Below the pieces are notes generated by a model. That model did no database searches. It worked only from the letters and a program-made list of their open reading frames with translations, and was not told the origin of the DNA. Below, in pieces: positions 8,756 to 15,834 of a DNA stretch of 64,000 nt. The DNA comes from Chitinophaga agrisoli (lineage in GTDB: Bacteria > Bacteroidota > Bacteroidia > Chitinophagales > Chitinophagaceae). The DNA is taken from NCBI RefSeq assembly GCF_008386695.1, contig NZ_VUOC01000003.1, positions 792,421-856,420 of the forward strand, in the 5' to 3' direction. Position 1 is the stretch's first letter. Every line of letters starts with the position of its first letter. A program made the position numbers and the translations under genes.

Positions 8756-9050
8756 TTTGGGGAGATGGGCTTTGTTAGTTCGAACTTTAGTTAATTACAT
8801 GATTATCAATAAAAATAATCAGGATGCCCTGGCTTCCACTTATTCGTTGCCCGATCTGCGAGCATTTGGCGTCGGCAGGAGGCTTTAGGCAGCCGGCTGC
8901 CTAAGGCCTTTGCCACCATCCTTGCTTTTAATTTTACACGCTCCAGCCGCTGCAGTATCTTCCTAAAACGATCAGGCCCTACCGTTTTTTTAAATGAATG
9001 ACAGCTTTTTAGCCGTTTTATTAAAAAATATATAATTTTCTAAGGGAGCC
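8756..9050. other. Gene-free interval before the aromatic operon
   Basis: No convincing gene is present. A 29-codon frame (8799-8888) starts at an ATG but has no family resemblance. A more GC-rich island (about 8820-8920) contains the palindrome described separately. A weak AAAACG...CGTTTT hairpin lies around 8965-8990. The rest is AT-rich and leads into the promoter at 9051-9081. Confidence 0.5.
8880..8909. repeat. Perfect 20-bp palindrome with extended arms
   Basis: TTAGGCAGCCGGCTGCCTAA (8885-8904) is its own reverse complement. Pairing extends to about 15 bp per arm (8880-8894 with 8895-8909, one G-T). No T-tract follows, so it is not an ordinary terminator. It could be an operator, a REP-like element or a remnant of a mobile element end. 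Confidence 0.6.
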
Positions 9051-9081
9051 CTTGCATAATAAAAAGCGCGGTGTATTTTTG
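9051..9081 (+). promoter_or_regulatory. Bacteroidota-type promoter of the aromatic operon
   Basis: CTTG at 9051-9054 (near match to TTTG) is followed after 19 nt by TATTTTTG at 9074-9081, a perfect TAnnTTTG. Transcription should begin near 9087, about 16 nt before the first leader start codon. No comparable promoter is seen between here and pheA. Confidence 0.72.
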
Positions 9082-9102
9082 TTGCGCAAAGAATAATTCA
9101 AG

Positions 9103-9165
9103 ATGATACGCACCGCGACCTTTGGATACTTTTATGGTTTTTATTATTTCTGGTTCCAGAAGTAG
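9103..9165 (+). CDS. Aromatic leader peptide 1 (20 aa, Phe/Tyr/Trp-rich)
   Basis: A 20-codon frame from ATG to TAG encodes MIRTATFGYFYGFYYFWFQK. Ten residues are aromatic, all within codons 7-18: Phe at 7, 10, 13, 16, 18; Tyr at 9, 11, 14, 15; Trp at 17. It begins about 16 nt after the predicted transcription start and its stop codon overlaps the first strand of an antiterminator stem. It lies upstream of a complete set of aromatic amino acid genes. This fits a ribosome-stalling leader that reads charged tRNA-Phe and tRNA-Tyr, with tRNA-Trp possible. The peptide itself probably has no function beyond being translated. Confidence 0.86.
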   Translation: MIRTATFGYFYGFYYFWFQK

Positions 9166-9236
9166 GAGGTCGTTTGTAAGTATCACTAAAGATAAAAAAA
9201 CTAACAAAAGGGCCTCCTGCAAAAGGGGCCCTTTTT
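9115..9236 (+). promoter_or_regulatory. Attenuator 1: pairing segments around leader 1
   Basis: Segment 1 (CGACCT, 9116-9121, codons 5-7) can pair with segment 2 (AGGTCG, 9167-9172). Segment 2, taken as 9162-9171, can instead pair over 10 bp, with two G-U, with segment 3 (9211-9220), forming an antiterminator. Segment 3 is also the 5' arm of the terminator (pairs 9210-9216 with 9225-9231). A ribosome stalled on codons 7-13 would mask segment 1 and free segment 2. A ribosome at the stop codon (9163-9165) would cover segment 2 and let the terminator form. Confidence 0.82.
9206..9236 (+). terminator. Attenuator 1 terminator
   Basis: AAAA then GGGCCTC (9210-9216) pairs with GGGGCCC (9225-9231), loop of 8 nt, followed by TTTTT (9232-9236). 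It lies 40 nt after the leader 1 stop codon with no gene before it, as expected for an attenuator. Confidence 0.88.
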
Positions 9237-9262
9237 AATTATAATATCATAGTAAAGCATAT

Positions 9263-9349
9263 ATGTCACAGCCTCGTTCCGGTTATTACTTTTATTACTT
9301 TTTCTTTTTCTTCTTCTTTTATGCGGAGAAGGCCGGGACTTTTTTGTGA
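9263..9349 (+). CDS. Aromatic leader peptide 2 (28 aa, 13 consecutive Tyr/Phe)
   Basis: A 28-codon frame from ATG to TGA. Residues 1-7 are MSQPRSG and residues 8-20 are YYFYYFFFFFFFY, thirteen aromatic residues in a row (5 Tyr, 8 Phe, with both TTT and TTC used). The tail is AEKAGTFL. There is no Trp codon. The frame lies between terminator 1 and terminator 2 and has no visible promoter of its own, so it would be reached only by transcripts that passed attenuator 1. Codons 23-26 contain the strand that can form the antiterminator. This is a leader peptide sensing tRNA-Tyr and tRNA-Phe charging. Confidence 0.88.
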   Translation: MSQPRSGYYFYYFFFFFFFYAEKAGTFL

Positions 9350-9408
9350 TAACTAAAAACATATAGCTGTTACAAATAAAAAGGGTCCCGGCCTCCGGGG
9401 CCCTTTTT
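9276..9408 (+). promoter_or_regulatory. Attenuator 2: pairing segments around leader 2
   Basis: Segment 1 (9276-9283, just before and at the first Tyr codon) can pair with segment 2 (9332-9339) over 8 bp including two G-U. Segment 2 (GGCCGGGAC, 9331-9339) is a perfect 9-bp complement of segment 3 (GTCCCGGCC, 9385-9393), forming an antiterminator. Segment 3 is also the 5' arm of terminator 2. Stalling on codons 8-16 would mask segment 1 and leave segment 2 free, giving readthrough. Completing the peptide would place the ribosome over segment 2 and favour termination. Confidence 0.87.
9378..9408 (+). terminator. Attenuator 2 terminator
   Basis: AAAAA, then GGGTCCCGG (9383-9391), loop CCT plus closing pairs, then CCGGGGCCC (9395-9403) and TTTTT. 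Nine near-perfect GC-rich pairs make this the strongest hairpin in the leader region. It lies 48 nt before pheA. Confidence 0.92.
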
Positions 9409-9455
9409 ATTTACCATCTAACCAAATATAAATACATAACAAATAAAAAAATTTT

Positions 9456-10280
9456 ATGCGGATTGCAATCCAGGGTTTTGAAGGATCTTTTCACCAGATA
9501 GCTGCTCAGGGGTACTATGGCAAACAAACGGAAGTGGAATGCTGCGCCTCTTTTGCGGAGCTGGTACGGAAGGTGAAACAACAACCCGATGTGGATGCCG
9601 GCATAATGGCTATAGAAAACTCGATTGCAGGCAGCATATTGCCTAACTACAGCTTGCTCAAAAATTCCGGCCTGCATGTAAATGGCGAAATATACCTGGA
9701 GATCAAACAGCACCTGATGGTGATGCCGGGCCAAACCCTGGAAGATATCCGGGAAGTACATTCCCACCCCATGGCCCTGCTGCAGTGTATGGATTTCCTG
9801 GAAAAGCACCCGCATATTAAACTCGTGGAAACAGAAGATACCGCCCTTAGCGCCAAGCACGTAGCCCAGAAGAAGCTGAAAACTACGGCTGCTATTGCCG
9901 GTAAGCTGGCTGCTGAATTGTATGGGTTAGATATTATTGCCCCCAGCATCCAAACCGCCAAGAATAATTATACCCGTTTCCTGGCCATCTCCCGCAATGG
10001 TATAGCGCCGGCGCCGGATGCCAATAAAGCCTCCGTATATTTCCAAACCTCCCATGAAAGGGGCGCCCTGGCCCAGGTACTCACCAGGATCGCAGATGCA
10101 GGCATTAACCTGTCCAAACTGCAGTCTTTTCCGATACCAGCCAAAGAGTGGACCTACTACTTCCATGCGGATATGGAATTTGACGACATGGAGCTTTTCA
10201 ATAAAGGATTGGAAACAATCGGGTCTTTAACCGAACATCTGAAAGTACTGGGCATCTATAAAAAAGGAAACACGCACTAG
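9456..10280 (+). CDS. pheA: Prephenate dehydratase
   Basis: The 274-aa enzyme converts prephenate to phenylpyruvate, the Phe branch. Residues about 1-180 are the dehydratase domain, ending in the catalytic TRF motif (T173-F175 in NYTRFLAIS). Residues about 192-270 are an ACT regulatory domain with the GAL motif (ERGALAQVL) but QSFP (223-226) in place of the usual ESRP. There is no fused chorismate mutase; that activity comes from the DAHP synthase fusion three genes on. It is the first gene of the seven-gene aromatic operon, directly behind two attenuators. Feedback binding of Phe by the altered ACT motif is uncertain. Confidence 0.93.
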   Translation: MRIAIQGFEGSFHQIAAQGYYGKQTEVECCASFAELVRKVKQQPDVDAGIMAIENSIAGSILPNYSLLKNSGLHVNGEIYLEIKQHLMVMPGQTLEDIREVHSHPMALLQCMDFLEKHPHIKLVETEDTALSAKHVAQKKLKTTAAIAGKLAAELYGLDIIAPSIQTAKNNYTRFLAISRNGIAPAPDANKASVYFQTSHERGALAQVLTRIADAGINLSKLQSFPIPAKEWTYYFHADMEFDDMELFNKGLETIGSLTEHLKVLGIYKKGNTH

Positions 10281-10294
10281 CCAAACCGGAACTT

Positions 10295-11467
10295 ATGAAC
10301 ATACAGGTAGCCAAAAGATTACAGCATACGGAAGAATACTACTTCTCAAAGAAGTTGCGGGAAATTGATGACATGAACAAGGCCGGCGCCAATGTCATTA
10401 ACCTGGGCATAGGCAGCCCGGATCTGCCCCCGCACCCGTCCGTGATAGCCGCGTTGAATGAGAACGCGCAAAAACCCAATACCCATGCTTACCAGGGTTA
10501 TAAGGGCATACCCGCGCTGCGGGCCGCTATGGCCAACTGGTATGGCCGCTTTTACGGGGTAAGCCTGGATGCGGATACGGAAGTGCTGCCGCTGATCGGT
10601 TCCAAAGAAGGTATCATGCACATCTGTATGACCTACCTGCAGGAGGGCGACGAAGCCCTGGTGCCTAACCCGGGATACCCTACTTACCGCTCTGCCGTAC
10701 AGCTGAGCGGGGCTACCGTGGTGGATTATAACCTGGAAGAAAAAAATGGCTGGCTGCCTGACCTGGAGGCCCTGGCAAAAACAGACCTGAGCCGCGTAAA
10801 GCTGATGTGGGTAAACTACCCGCATATGCCTACCGGAGCGGTTACCAATACAGCATTTGCCAAAAAACTCATCGCATTCGCGAAAGAACATAATATCCTT
10901 ATTTGCCATGATAACCCCTATAGCTTTATACTGAGCGATAAGCCGGAAAGCCTGCTGCAGGTAGAGGGCGCAAGGGAGGTGGTGCTGGAGCTCAATTCCC
11001 TGAGCAAGGCATCCAATATGGCGGGCTGGCGCGTAGGTATGTTGGTAGGCAAGGCCGCCTGGATCAATGAGGTGCTGCGCTTTAAGAGCAATATGGACTC
11101 CGGCATGTTCCAGCCGGTGCAGATGGCGGCCGTAAAGGCCCTGGAATTGGGACAGGAGTGGTATGATGACCTGAACGTTATTTACCGTGCCCGCCGCGAA
11201 AAGGTGTTTGAGCTGCTGGAACTGCTGGGTTGCACCTTTGATAAAAAGCAGGTAGGCCTGTTCGTATGGGCCCGGATACCGGCCGGCGCTAAAGACGGTT
11301 ATAGCGTTACCGATGAGATCCTGCAAAAGGCGCATGTGTTCATTACACCCGGCGCTATCTTTGGCAGCAATGGCAATAACTATATACGGGTAAGCCTTTG
11401 TAAGGACGAAAGCGTTTTTGCAGAAGCCATCCAGCGTATTAAAACAAAAGTGATAGCCACCGCATAA
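10295..11467 (+). CDS. Class I/II PLP aminotransferase, probably aromatic
   Basis: A 390-aa fold-type I aminotransferase with the PLP lysine at K238 (LNSLSKASNMAGWRVGM) and the cofactor-binding Tyr of AYQGYKG. The position within an operon for Phe and Tyr synthesis suggests that it transaminates phenylpyruvate and 4-hydroxyphenylpyruvate (or prephenate to arogenate). The usual NPNNPTG-type motif reads NYPHMPTG, so the cofactor-contacting Asn is replaced by Met. By sequence feel it also resembles LL-diaminopimelate or aspartate aminotransferases, so specificity is inferred from context. It begins 14 bp after pheA. Confidence 0.86.
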   Translation: MNIQVAKRLQHTEEYYFSKKLREIDDMNKAGANVINLGIGSPDLPPHPSVIAALNENAQKPNTHAYQGYKGIPALRAAMANWYGRFYGVSLDADTEVLPLIGSKEGIMHICMTYLQEGDEALVPNPGYPTYRSAVQLSGATVVDYNLEEKNGWLPDLEALAKTDLSRVKLMWVNYPHMPTGAVTNTAFAKKLIAFAKEHNILICHDNPYSFILSDKPESLLQVEGAREVVLELNSLSKASNMAGWRVGMLVGKAAWINEVLRFKSNMDSGMFQPVQMAAVKALELGQEWYDDLNVIYRARREKVFELLELLGCTFDKKQVGLFVWARIPAGAKDGYSVTDEILQKAHVFITPGAIFGSNGNNYIRVSLCKDESVFAEAIQRIKTKVIATA

Positions 11468-11510
11468 ACATGGCATTCATACATTATCTGATAATCCGTA
11501 ATTAATAAAA

Positions 11511-12353
11511 ATGGTCATAGCAATCATAGGCGTAGGGCTCATCGGCGGATCCATGGCTATCACCCTTAAAGAAAAAGGGCTGGCCAGCCGCGTGATAGGC
11601 GTAGACCTGCGGGAGGCTAACCTGCAGAAAGCGCTGGAGCTGGGCATCATTGATGAAGCAGCCTCCCTGGAAAAGGCCATGCAGCATGCCACGCTCATTG
11701 TGCCGGCCATACCGGTAGATGCGTTGTTGCAACTGCTGCCCACCATACTGGATAATGCAAAACCGCACCATGTGATCATGGATGTGGGCTCTACCAAACA
11801 ACAAATCTTACAACTCGTTGCCGGTCATGCCAACAGAGGACGCTTTGTAGCGGCCCATCCCATGGCCGGCACGGAGTATTCCGGGCCGGAAGCCGCCATA
11901 CCGAACCTTTTCACTAACCGCACCATGGTGTTATGCGATGTGAAGAACAGCGACGAAGACGCGCTGGAGCTGGTGGAAACTGTGGTGGAAGCACTGCAGA
12001 TGCGCCTGGTGTATATGAACGCGGAGGAGCATGACCTGCACACCGCTTATGTTTCCCATATCTCCCACATTACCTCTTTTGCCCTGGCCTTAACGGTGTT
12101 AAAGAAGGAGAAGGAGCAGGGGCGTATCTTTGAGCTGGCCAGCGGTGGTTTTGAGTCTACTGTGCGCCTGGCTAAAAGCTCCCCGGATATGTGGGTGCCC
12201 ATCTTTAAGCATAACCGCAATAATGTGCTGGATGTACTGGAAGAGCATATACACCAGCTGGAGCAGATGAAGAAATTACTGGTAGAAGAAGACTACGATA
12301 CTTTTTACAAGCTTATACAGAAATCAAATAAAATCAGGAAAATCTTAAAATAA
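11511..12353 (+). CDS. tyrA: Prephenate dehydrogenase
   Basis: The 280-aa protein starts with an NAD(P)-binding Rossmann motif (IIGVGLIGGSMA) and contains the family histidine-rich segment (AHPMAGTEYSG) and the helical dimerisation region (TAYVSHISHITSFALA). It makes 4-hydroxyphenylpyruvate from prephenate, the Tyr branch. No ACT domain follows, so regulation by Tyr is probably at the level of the leader attenuators rather than through a C-terminal domain. It is followed after 9 bp by the DAHP synthase gene. Confidence 0.92.
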   Translation: MVIAIIGVGLIGGSMAITLKEKGLASRVIGVDLREANLQKALELGIIDEAASLEKAMQHATLIVPAIPVDALLQLLPTILDNAKPHHVIMDVGSTKQQILQLVAGHANRGRFVAAHPMAGTEYSGPEAAIPNLFTNRTMVLCDVKNSDEDALELVETVVEALQMRLVYMNAEEHDLHTAYVSHISHITSFALALTVLKKEKEQGRIFELASGGFESTVRLAKSSPDMWVPIFKHNRNNVLDVLEEHIHQLEQMKKLLVEEDYDTFYKLIQKSNKIRKILK

Positions 12354-12362
12354 CGAGTACTC

Positions 12363-13460
12363 ATGGAACAGATCTTAGCAAAAACGAAATTCGCTGATCC
12401 GTCATCTGACAAGAAGCCGCTGATCATCTCAGGGCCCTGCAGCGCAGAAACGGAAGAACAGGTGTTGGCTACCGCACTGGCGCTGTCAAAGACCGGTAAG
12501 GTAGATGTACTGCGCGCTGGTATATGGAAACCCCGTACCCGCCCCGGATCCTTTGAAGGTATTGGCACCAAGGGCCTGCCCTGGTTACAGAAAGCCAGAG
12601 AGCTGACCGGTATGCCCATAGCCATAGAAGTAGCCACCGGCAAACAGGTAGAAGATGCGCTGCATTTTGGCGTAGACATCCTGTGGGTAGGCGCCCGTAC
12701 TACGGTAAACCCCTTCTCCGTACAGGAAGTAGCAGACGCCCTGAAAGGCGTGGATACCACCGTATTGATCAAAAATCCCATCAACCCTGATCTGGAACTG
12801 TGGATTGGCGCTGTAGAGCGTATCCAGAAAGCAGGCATCACCAAAGTGGGGTTAATACACCGCGGTTTCTCCAGCTATGGTAATACTGAATACCGTAATG
12901 CCCCCATGTGGCACCTGCCTATTGAGCTGAAACGCCGTATGCCAGGCCTGCCCATGATCTGTGATCCCAGCCATATTGGCGGCCGCAGGGACATTCTGCA
13001 GGAAATTGCCCAGGAAGCAGTAGACCTGGATTACGATGGCCTGATGCTGGAAACACACGTTGATCCGGATAACGCATGGAGCGACGCTAAACAGCAGGTA
13101 ACGCCGGAAAGACTGGCCGAAATTTTGGATGGTATCGTATGGCGTCATGAGCGCACCGATCATAAAGACTTTAATACCGCGCTCGAAAAGCTGCGTGCAC
13201 AGATCAACCAGATCGATGATGAGATCATGCAGCTGCTGGGCAACCGTATGAAAGTAGCAGAGAAGATAGGTATGTACAAGAAGGAGAACAACATCACCAT
13301 CCTGCAAACCAACCGCTGGAACGAGATACTGGACCGTGGCATCCGCAAAGGCGAGAAACTGGGCCTTACCAAAGATTTCATCCTGAAATACTTTGATGCG
13401 GTGCACCTGGAATCCATCAACCGCCAGAACAGGGTGATGAACGAAGAGAAGGAAAAATAA
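12363..13460 (+). CDS. Bifunctional DAHP synthase (type I beta) / chorismate mutase (AroQ)
   Basis: The 365-aa fusion catalyses the first shikimate step (phosphoenolpyruvate plus erythrose-4-phosphate to DAHP) and chorismate to prephenate. Residues about 15-265 are the barrel domain, with SGPCSAE, the KPRTRPGSF phosphate loop and DPSHIGGRR. Residues about 275-360 are an AroQ helical mutase (LRAQINQIDDEIMQLLGNRM and the following basic segment). The order synthase then mutase is the arrangement known from Bacteroidota such as Porphyromonas, where the mutase part can mediate feedback on the synthase. It supplies the prephenate used by the pheA and tyrA products. Confidence 0.93.
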   Translation: MEQILAKTKFADPSSDKKPLIISGPCSAETEEQVLATALALSKTGKVDVLRAGIWKPRTRPGSFEGIGTKGLPWLQKARELTGMPIAIEVATGKQVEDALHFGVDILWVGARTTVNPFSVQEVADALKGVDTTVLIKNPINPDLELWIGAVERIQKAGITKVGLIHRGFSSYGNTEYRNAPMWHLPIELKRRMPGLPMICDPSHIGGRRDILQEIAQEAVDLDYDGLMLETHVDPDNAWSDAKQQVTPERLAEILDGIVWRHERTDHKDFNTALEKLRAQINQIDDEIMQLLGNRMKVAEKIGMYKKENNITILQTNRWNEILDRGIRKGEKLGLTKDFILKYFDAVHLESINRQNRVMNEEKEK

Positions 13461-13503
13461 TCTCAACAAGCAGCCAGGCACTAAAAGCGAACAGCTCAAA
13501 TAT

Positions 13504-14529
13504 ATGTACTCACGCAAATATCAATTCCAACAAAGCGCTACCACCTATTATATGGGCGCGGAATTATCCCAACTGGACCAATATGCAGATATGTCCAGGA
13601 CCATCCTGGTGGTGGATGAAAATGTAGACCAGCATCATGGCGCAAAGCTGAACGGCTGGCGCAAGCTGGTGATACCGGACGGCGAAGAGAACAAGAGCAT
13701 GGAAGTAGTGGAGCAGGTAATAAATGGCCTCATAGAACTGGAGGCAGACCGTAAGACCATGCTGGTAGGCGTGGGCGGCGGTATGCTTACGGACCTGACC
13801 GGTTTTGCCGCCAGCATATACATGCGCGGCATTCCGTTCGGCTTTGTGCCTTCTACGCTGCTGGCACAGGTAGACGCTTCTATCGGCGGTAAGAACGGCA
13901 TCAGCCACGGGCAGCATAAGAACATGCTGGGCACTATCCGCCAGCCGGAATTTATCCTGTTTGACTACACGCTGCCGGCTACCATGCCGGACGAGGAATG
14001 GCACAACGGGTTTGCGGAGATCATCAAGTATGCCTGCATACTGGATGCCGACCTCTTTGACTACCTGGAGCAGAACCGCGATAAAGCCCTTGCCCGTGAT
14101 GTGGAAATGCTGCAATTCCTGGTGGAGCGTTCCGTAGAGCTGAAAACGCAGGTGGTGCTGGAAGATGAGTTTGAGACCGCTTCCCGCCGCTGGCTGAATT
14201 TTGGGCATACCCTGGGGCACGCGGTAGAAAAGATCGAGGGCATTGCACATGGAAAGGCGGTAGCCATTGGGATGATAGCAGCCGCCAAGATCTCCGAAAG
14301 GTTAAGCGGTTTCCCTGCTGAGCAGACCAACCGCCTTATGCGCCTGGTGAACGATTACCAGTTGCCGGTAACCCTTACCTCCAACAAAGAAAAAGTGTTC
14401 GACATCTTTAAGCTGGATAAAAAACGCGATAAGAACGCCATTCACTTTGTATTACTGGAAACCATTGGTAAGGCTATTACCAAACCGGTGCCCCTCGAAG
14501 AACTGAAGCAGTTGTTACAGGAACTGTAA
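13504..14529 (+). CDS. aroB: 3-dehydroquinate synthase
   Basis: At 341 aa, slightly shorter than the usual 350-360, it carries the NAD-binding GVGGGMLTDLTGFAAS segment, the substrate loop VPSTLLAQVDASIGGKNG, and metal-binding residues in GFAEIIKYACI and FGHTLGHAVE. It converts DAHP to 3-dehydroquinate. It starts 43 bp after the DAHP synthase gene with no visible terminator between them. Confidence 0.95.
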   Translation: MYSRKYQFQQSATTYYMGAELSQLDQYADMSRTILVVDENVDQHHGAKLNGWRKLVIPDGEENKSMEVVEQVINGLIELEADRKTMLVGVGGGMLTDLTGFAASIYMRGIPFGFVPSTLLAQVDASIGGKNGISHGQHKNMLGTIRQPEFILFDYTLPATMPDEEWHNGFAEIIKYACILDADLFDYLEQNRDKALARDVEMLQFLVERSVELKTQVVLEDEFETASRRWLNFGHTLGHAVEKIEGIAHGKAVAIGMIAAAKISERLSGFPAEQTNRLMRLVNDYQLPVTLTSNKEKVFDIFKLDKKRDKNAIHFVLLETIGKAITKPVPLEELKQLLQEL

Positions 14530-14549
14530 AACATCTAAAAAAGCAACAA

Positions 14550-15827
14550 ATGAATGTTATTGTATCGCCAGGTGTTATAAAAGGCACTGTTACAGCCAAC
14601 CCTTCCAAAAGCGCTATGCAACGCGCAGTGGCGGCGGCTTTGCTGAGCAAGGGAAAAACGGTTATCCATAATCCCGGTCTTAGTAACGATTGCCTGGCAG
14701 CACTGGAAGTAGCAGAAAACCTGGGTGCTAAGATCAAGCGTACGGGAGAGGATGTAGAGATCACCAGCAACGGCGTAAAGCCTTTTTATGATACCATCAA
14801 CTGTGGGGAGTCTGGCCTGGGTATCCGCATGTTTACGCCTATAGCGGCACTGGCGGATCTTGAGATCACCATTGAAGGGCATGGCAGTTTAACTACCCGT
14901 CCTATGGATTTCTTTGAAGCAGTATTGCCACAGCTGGGCGTAGCATGCAGCACCAACAACGGCAAGCTGCCCCTGCGTATTAAAGGGCCCCTGCAGGCAA
15001 AGGATATCACGATTGACGGCTCACTGAGCTCCCAGTTCCTTACCGGCCTGCTGATGGCTTTTGGAGCGGTAGCGGAAAATGCCACCATCACCGTAACAGA
15101 CCTTAAGAGCAAACCTTATATTGCCCTTACCCTGCAATTGATGGAGCAGTTTGGCGTAAAGGTGGAGCAGGAGAATTTTGAGCGTTTCCACTTTGGTAAG
15201 AAACAAGCTTACCGTGCCGGGGAATATACGGTAGAAGGGGATTGGAGCGGCGCTGCGTTTTTGCTGGTAGCAGCGGCGGTAGCCGGCAAGGCAGAAGTAC
15301 ACCACCTCAATACACAGTCTGCCCAGTCAGATAAGGCTATTCTGCAGGCACTGGAAAGCGCGGGCGCTAATATGATGCCCGGCGTGTTTACCGTGATAGT
15401 GGAAAAAGCAGGACTGCAGGCGTTTGAATTTGATGCAACAGACTGTCCGGACCTGTTTCCGCCACTGGTAGCGCTGGCTGCCAACTGTAACGGTATTACA
15501 AAGATCCAGGGGGTAAGCCGGCTGGCGCATAAGGAAAGTGACCGTGGTATTACCCTGCAGCAGGAGTTTGGTAAGATGGGCATCCGTATAGACCTGGAGG
15601 GCGATGTTATGCTGGTGCACGGCGGTACCGGTATCAAAGGCGCAAAAGTGCATTCCCATAACGACCACCGTATTGCCATGGCCTGCGCAGTTGCTGCGTT
15701 AACGGCAGATGCAGCGGTGGAGATCGAAAATGCGGAAGCCATTAACAAGTCCTATCCTGAATTTTTTGAACATTTGCAGCAGATAGGCGGTATTGTAAAG
15801 AAAGAAGCATTGAACATTAATCATTGA
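14550..15827 (+). CDS. aroA: 3-phosphoshikimate 1-carboxyvinyltransferase (EPSP synthase)
   Basis: The 425-aa protein has the shikimate-3-phosphate and PEP contact residues of the family: SKSAMQR (K20, S21, R25), the DGSLSSQFLTGLLMA loop, and the C-terminal HKESDRG and NDHRIAMA motifs. It joins shikimate-3-phosphate and PEP. The PEP-loop that is usually NAGTAMRP reads ESGLGIRM (residues 87-94), so the positions equivalent to E. coli T97 and P101 are Leu and Met. That is atypical and could alter inhibitor binding. It sits 20 bp after aroB. Confidence 0.94.
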   Translation: MNVIVSPGVIKGTVTANPSKSAMQRAVAAALLSKGKTVIHNPGLSNDCLAALEVAENLGAKIKRTGEDVEITSNGVKPFYDTINCGESGLGIRMFTPIAALADLEITIEGHGSLTTRPMDFFEAVLPQLGVACSTNNGKLPLRIKGPLQAKDITIDGSLSSQFLTGLLMAFGAVAENATITVTDLKSKPYIALTLQLMEQFGVKVEQENFERFHFGKKQAYRAGEYTVEGDWSGAAFLLVAAAVAGKAEVHHLNTQSAQSDKAILQALESAGANMMPGVFTVIVEKAGLQAFEFDATDCPDLFPPLVALAANCNGITKIQGVSRLAHKESDRGITLQQEFGKMGIRIDLEGDVMLVHGGTGIKGAKVHSHNDHRIAMACAVAALTADAAVEIENAEAINKSYPEFFEHLQQIGGIVKKEALNINH

Positions 15828-15834
15828 TAATGGC

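Noticed and set aside
8799-8888. Short plus-strand frame of 29 codons in the gap before the aromatic operon
   Set aside because: No aromatic bias, no ribosome-binding site, no match to any family and its end falls in the palindrome.
9067-9117. Inverted repeat CGCGGTG (9067-9073) with CACCGCG (9111-9117) around leader 1 start
   Set aside because: Its left arm overlaps the promoter and lies upstream of the likely transcription start, so it would not be in the RNA. It could still be a DNA operator, but nothing else supports that.
10346-11476. Minus-strand frame of 376 codons opposite the aminotransferase
   Set aside because: Shadow of the aminotransferase gene created by codon bias; no recognisable domain.
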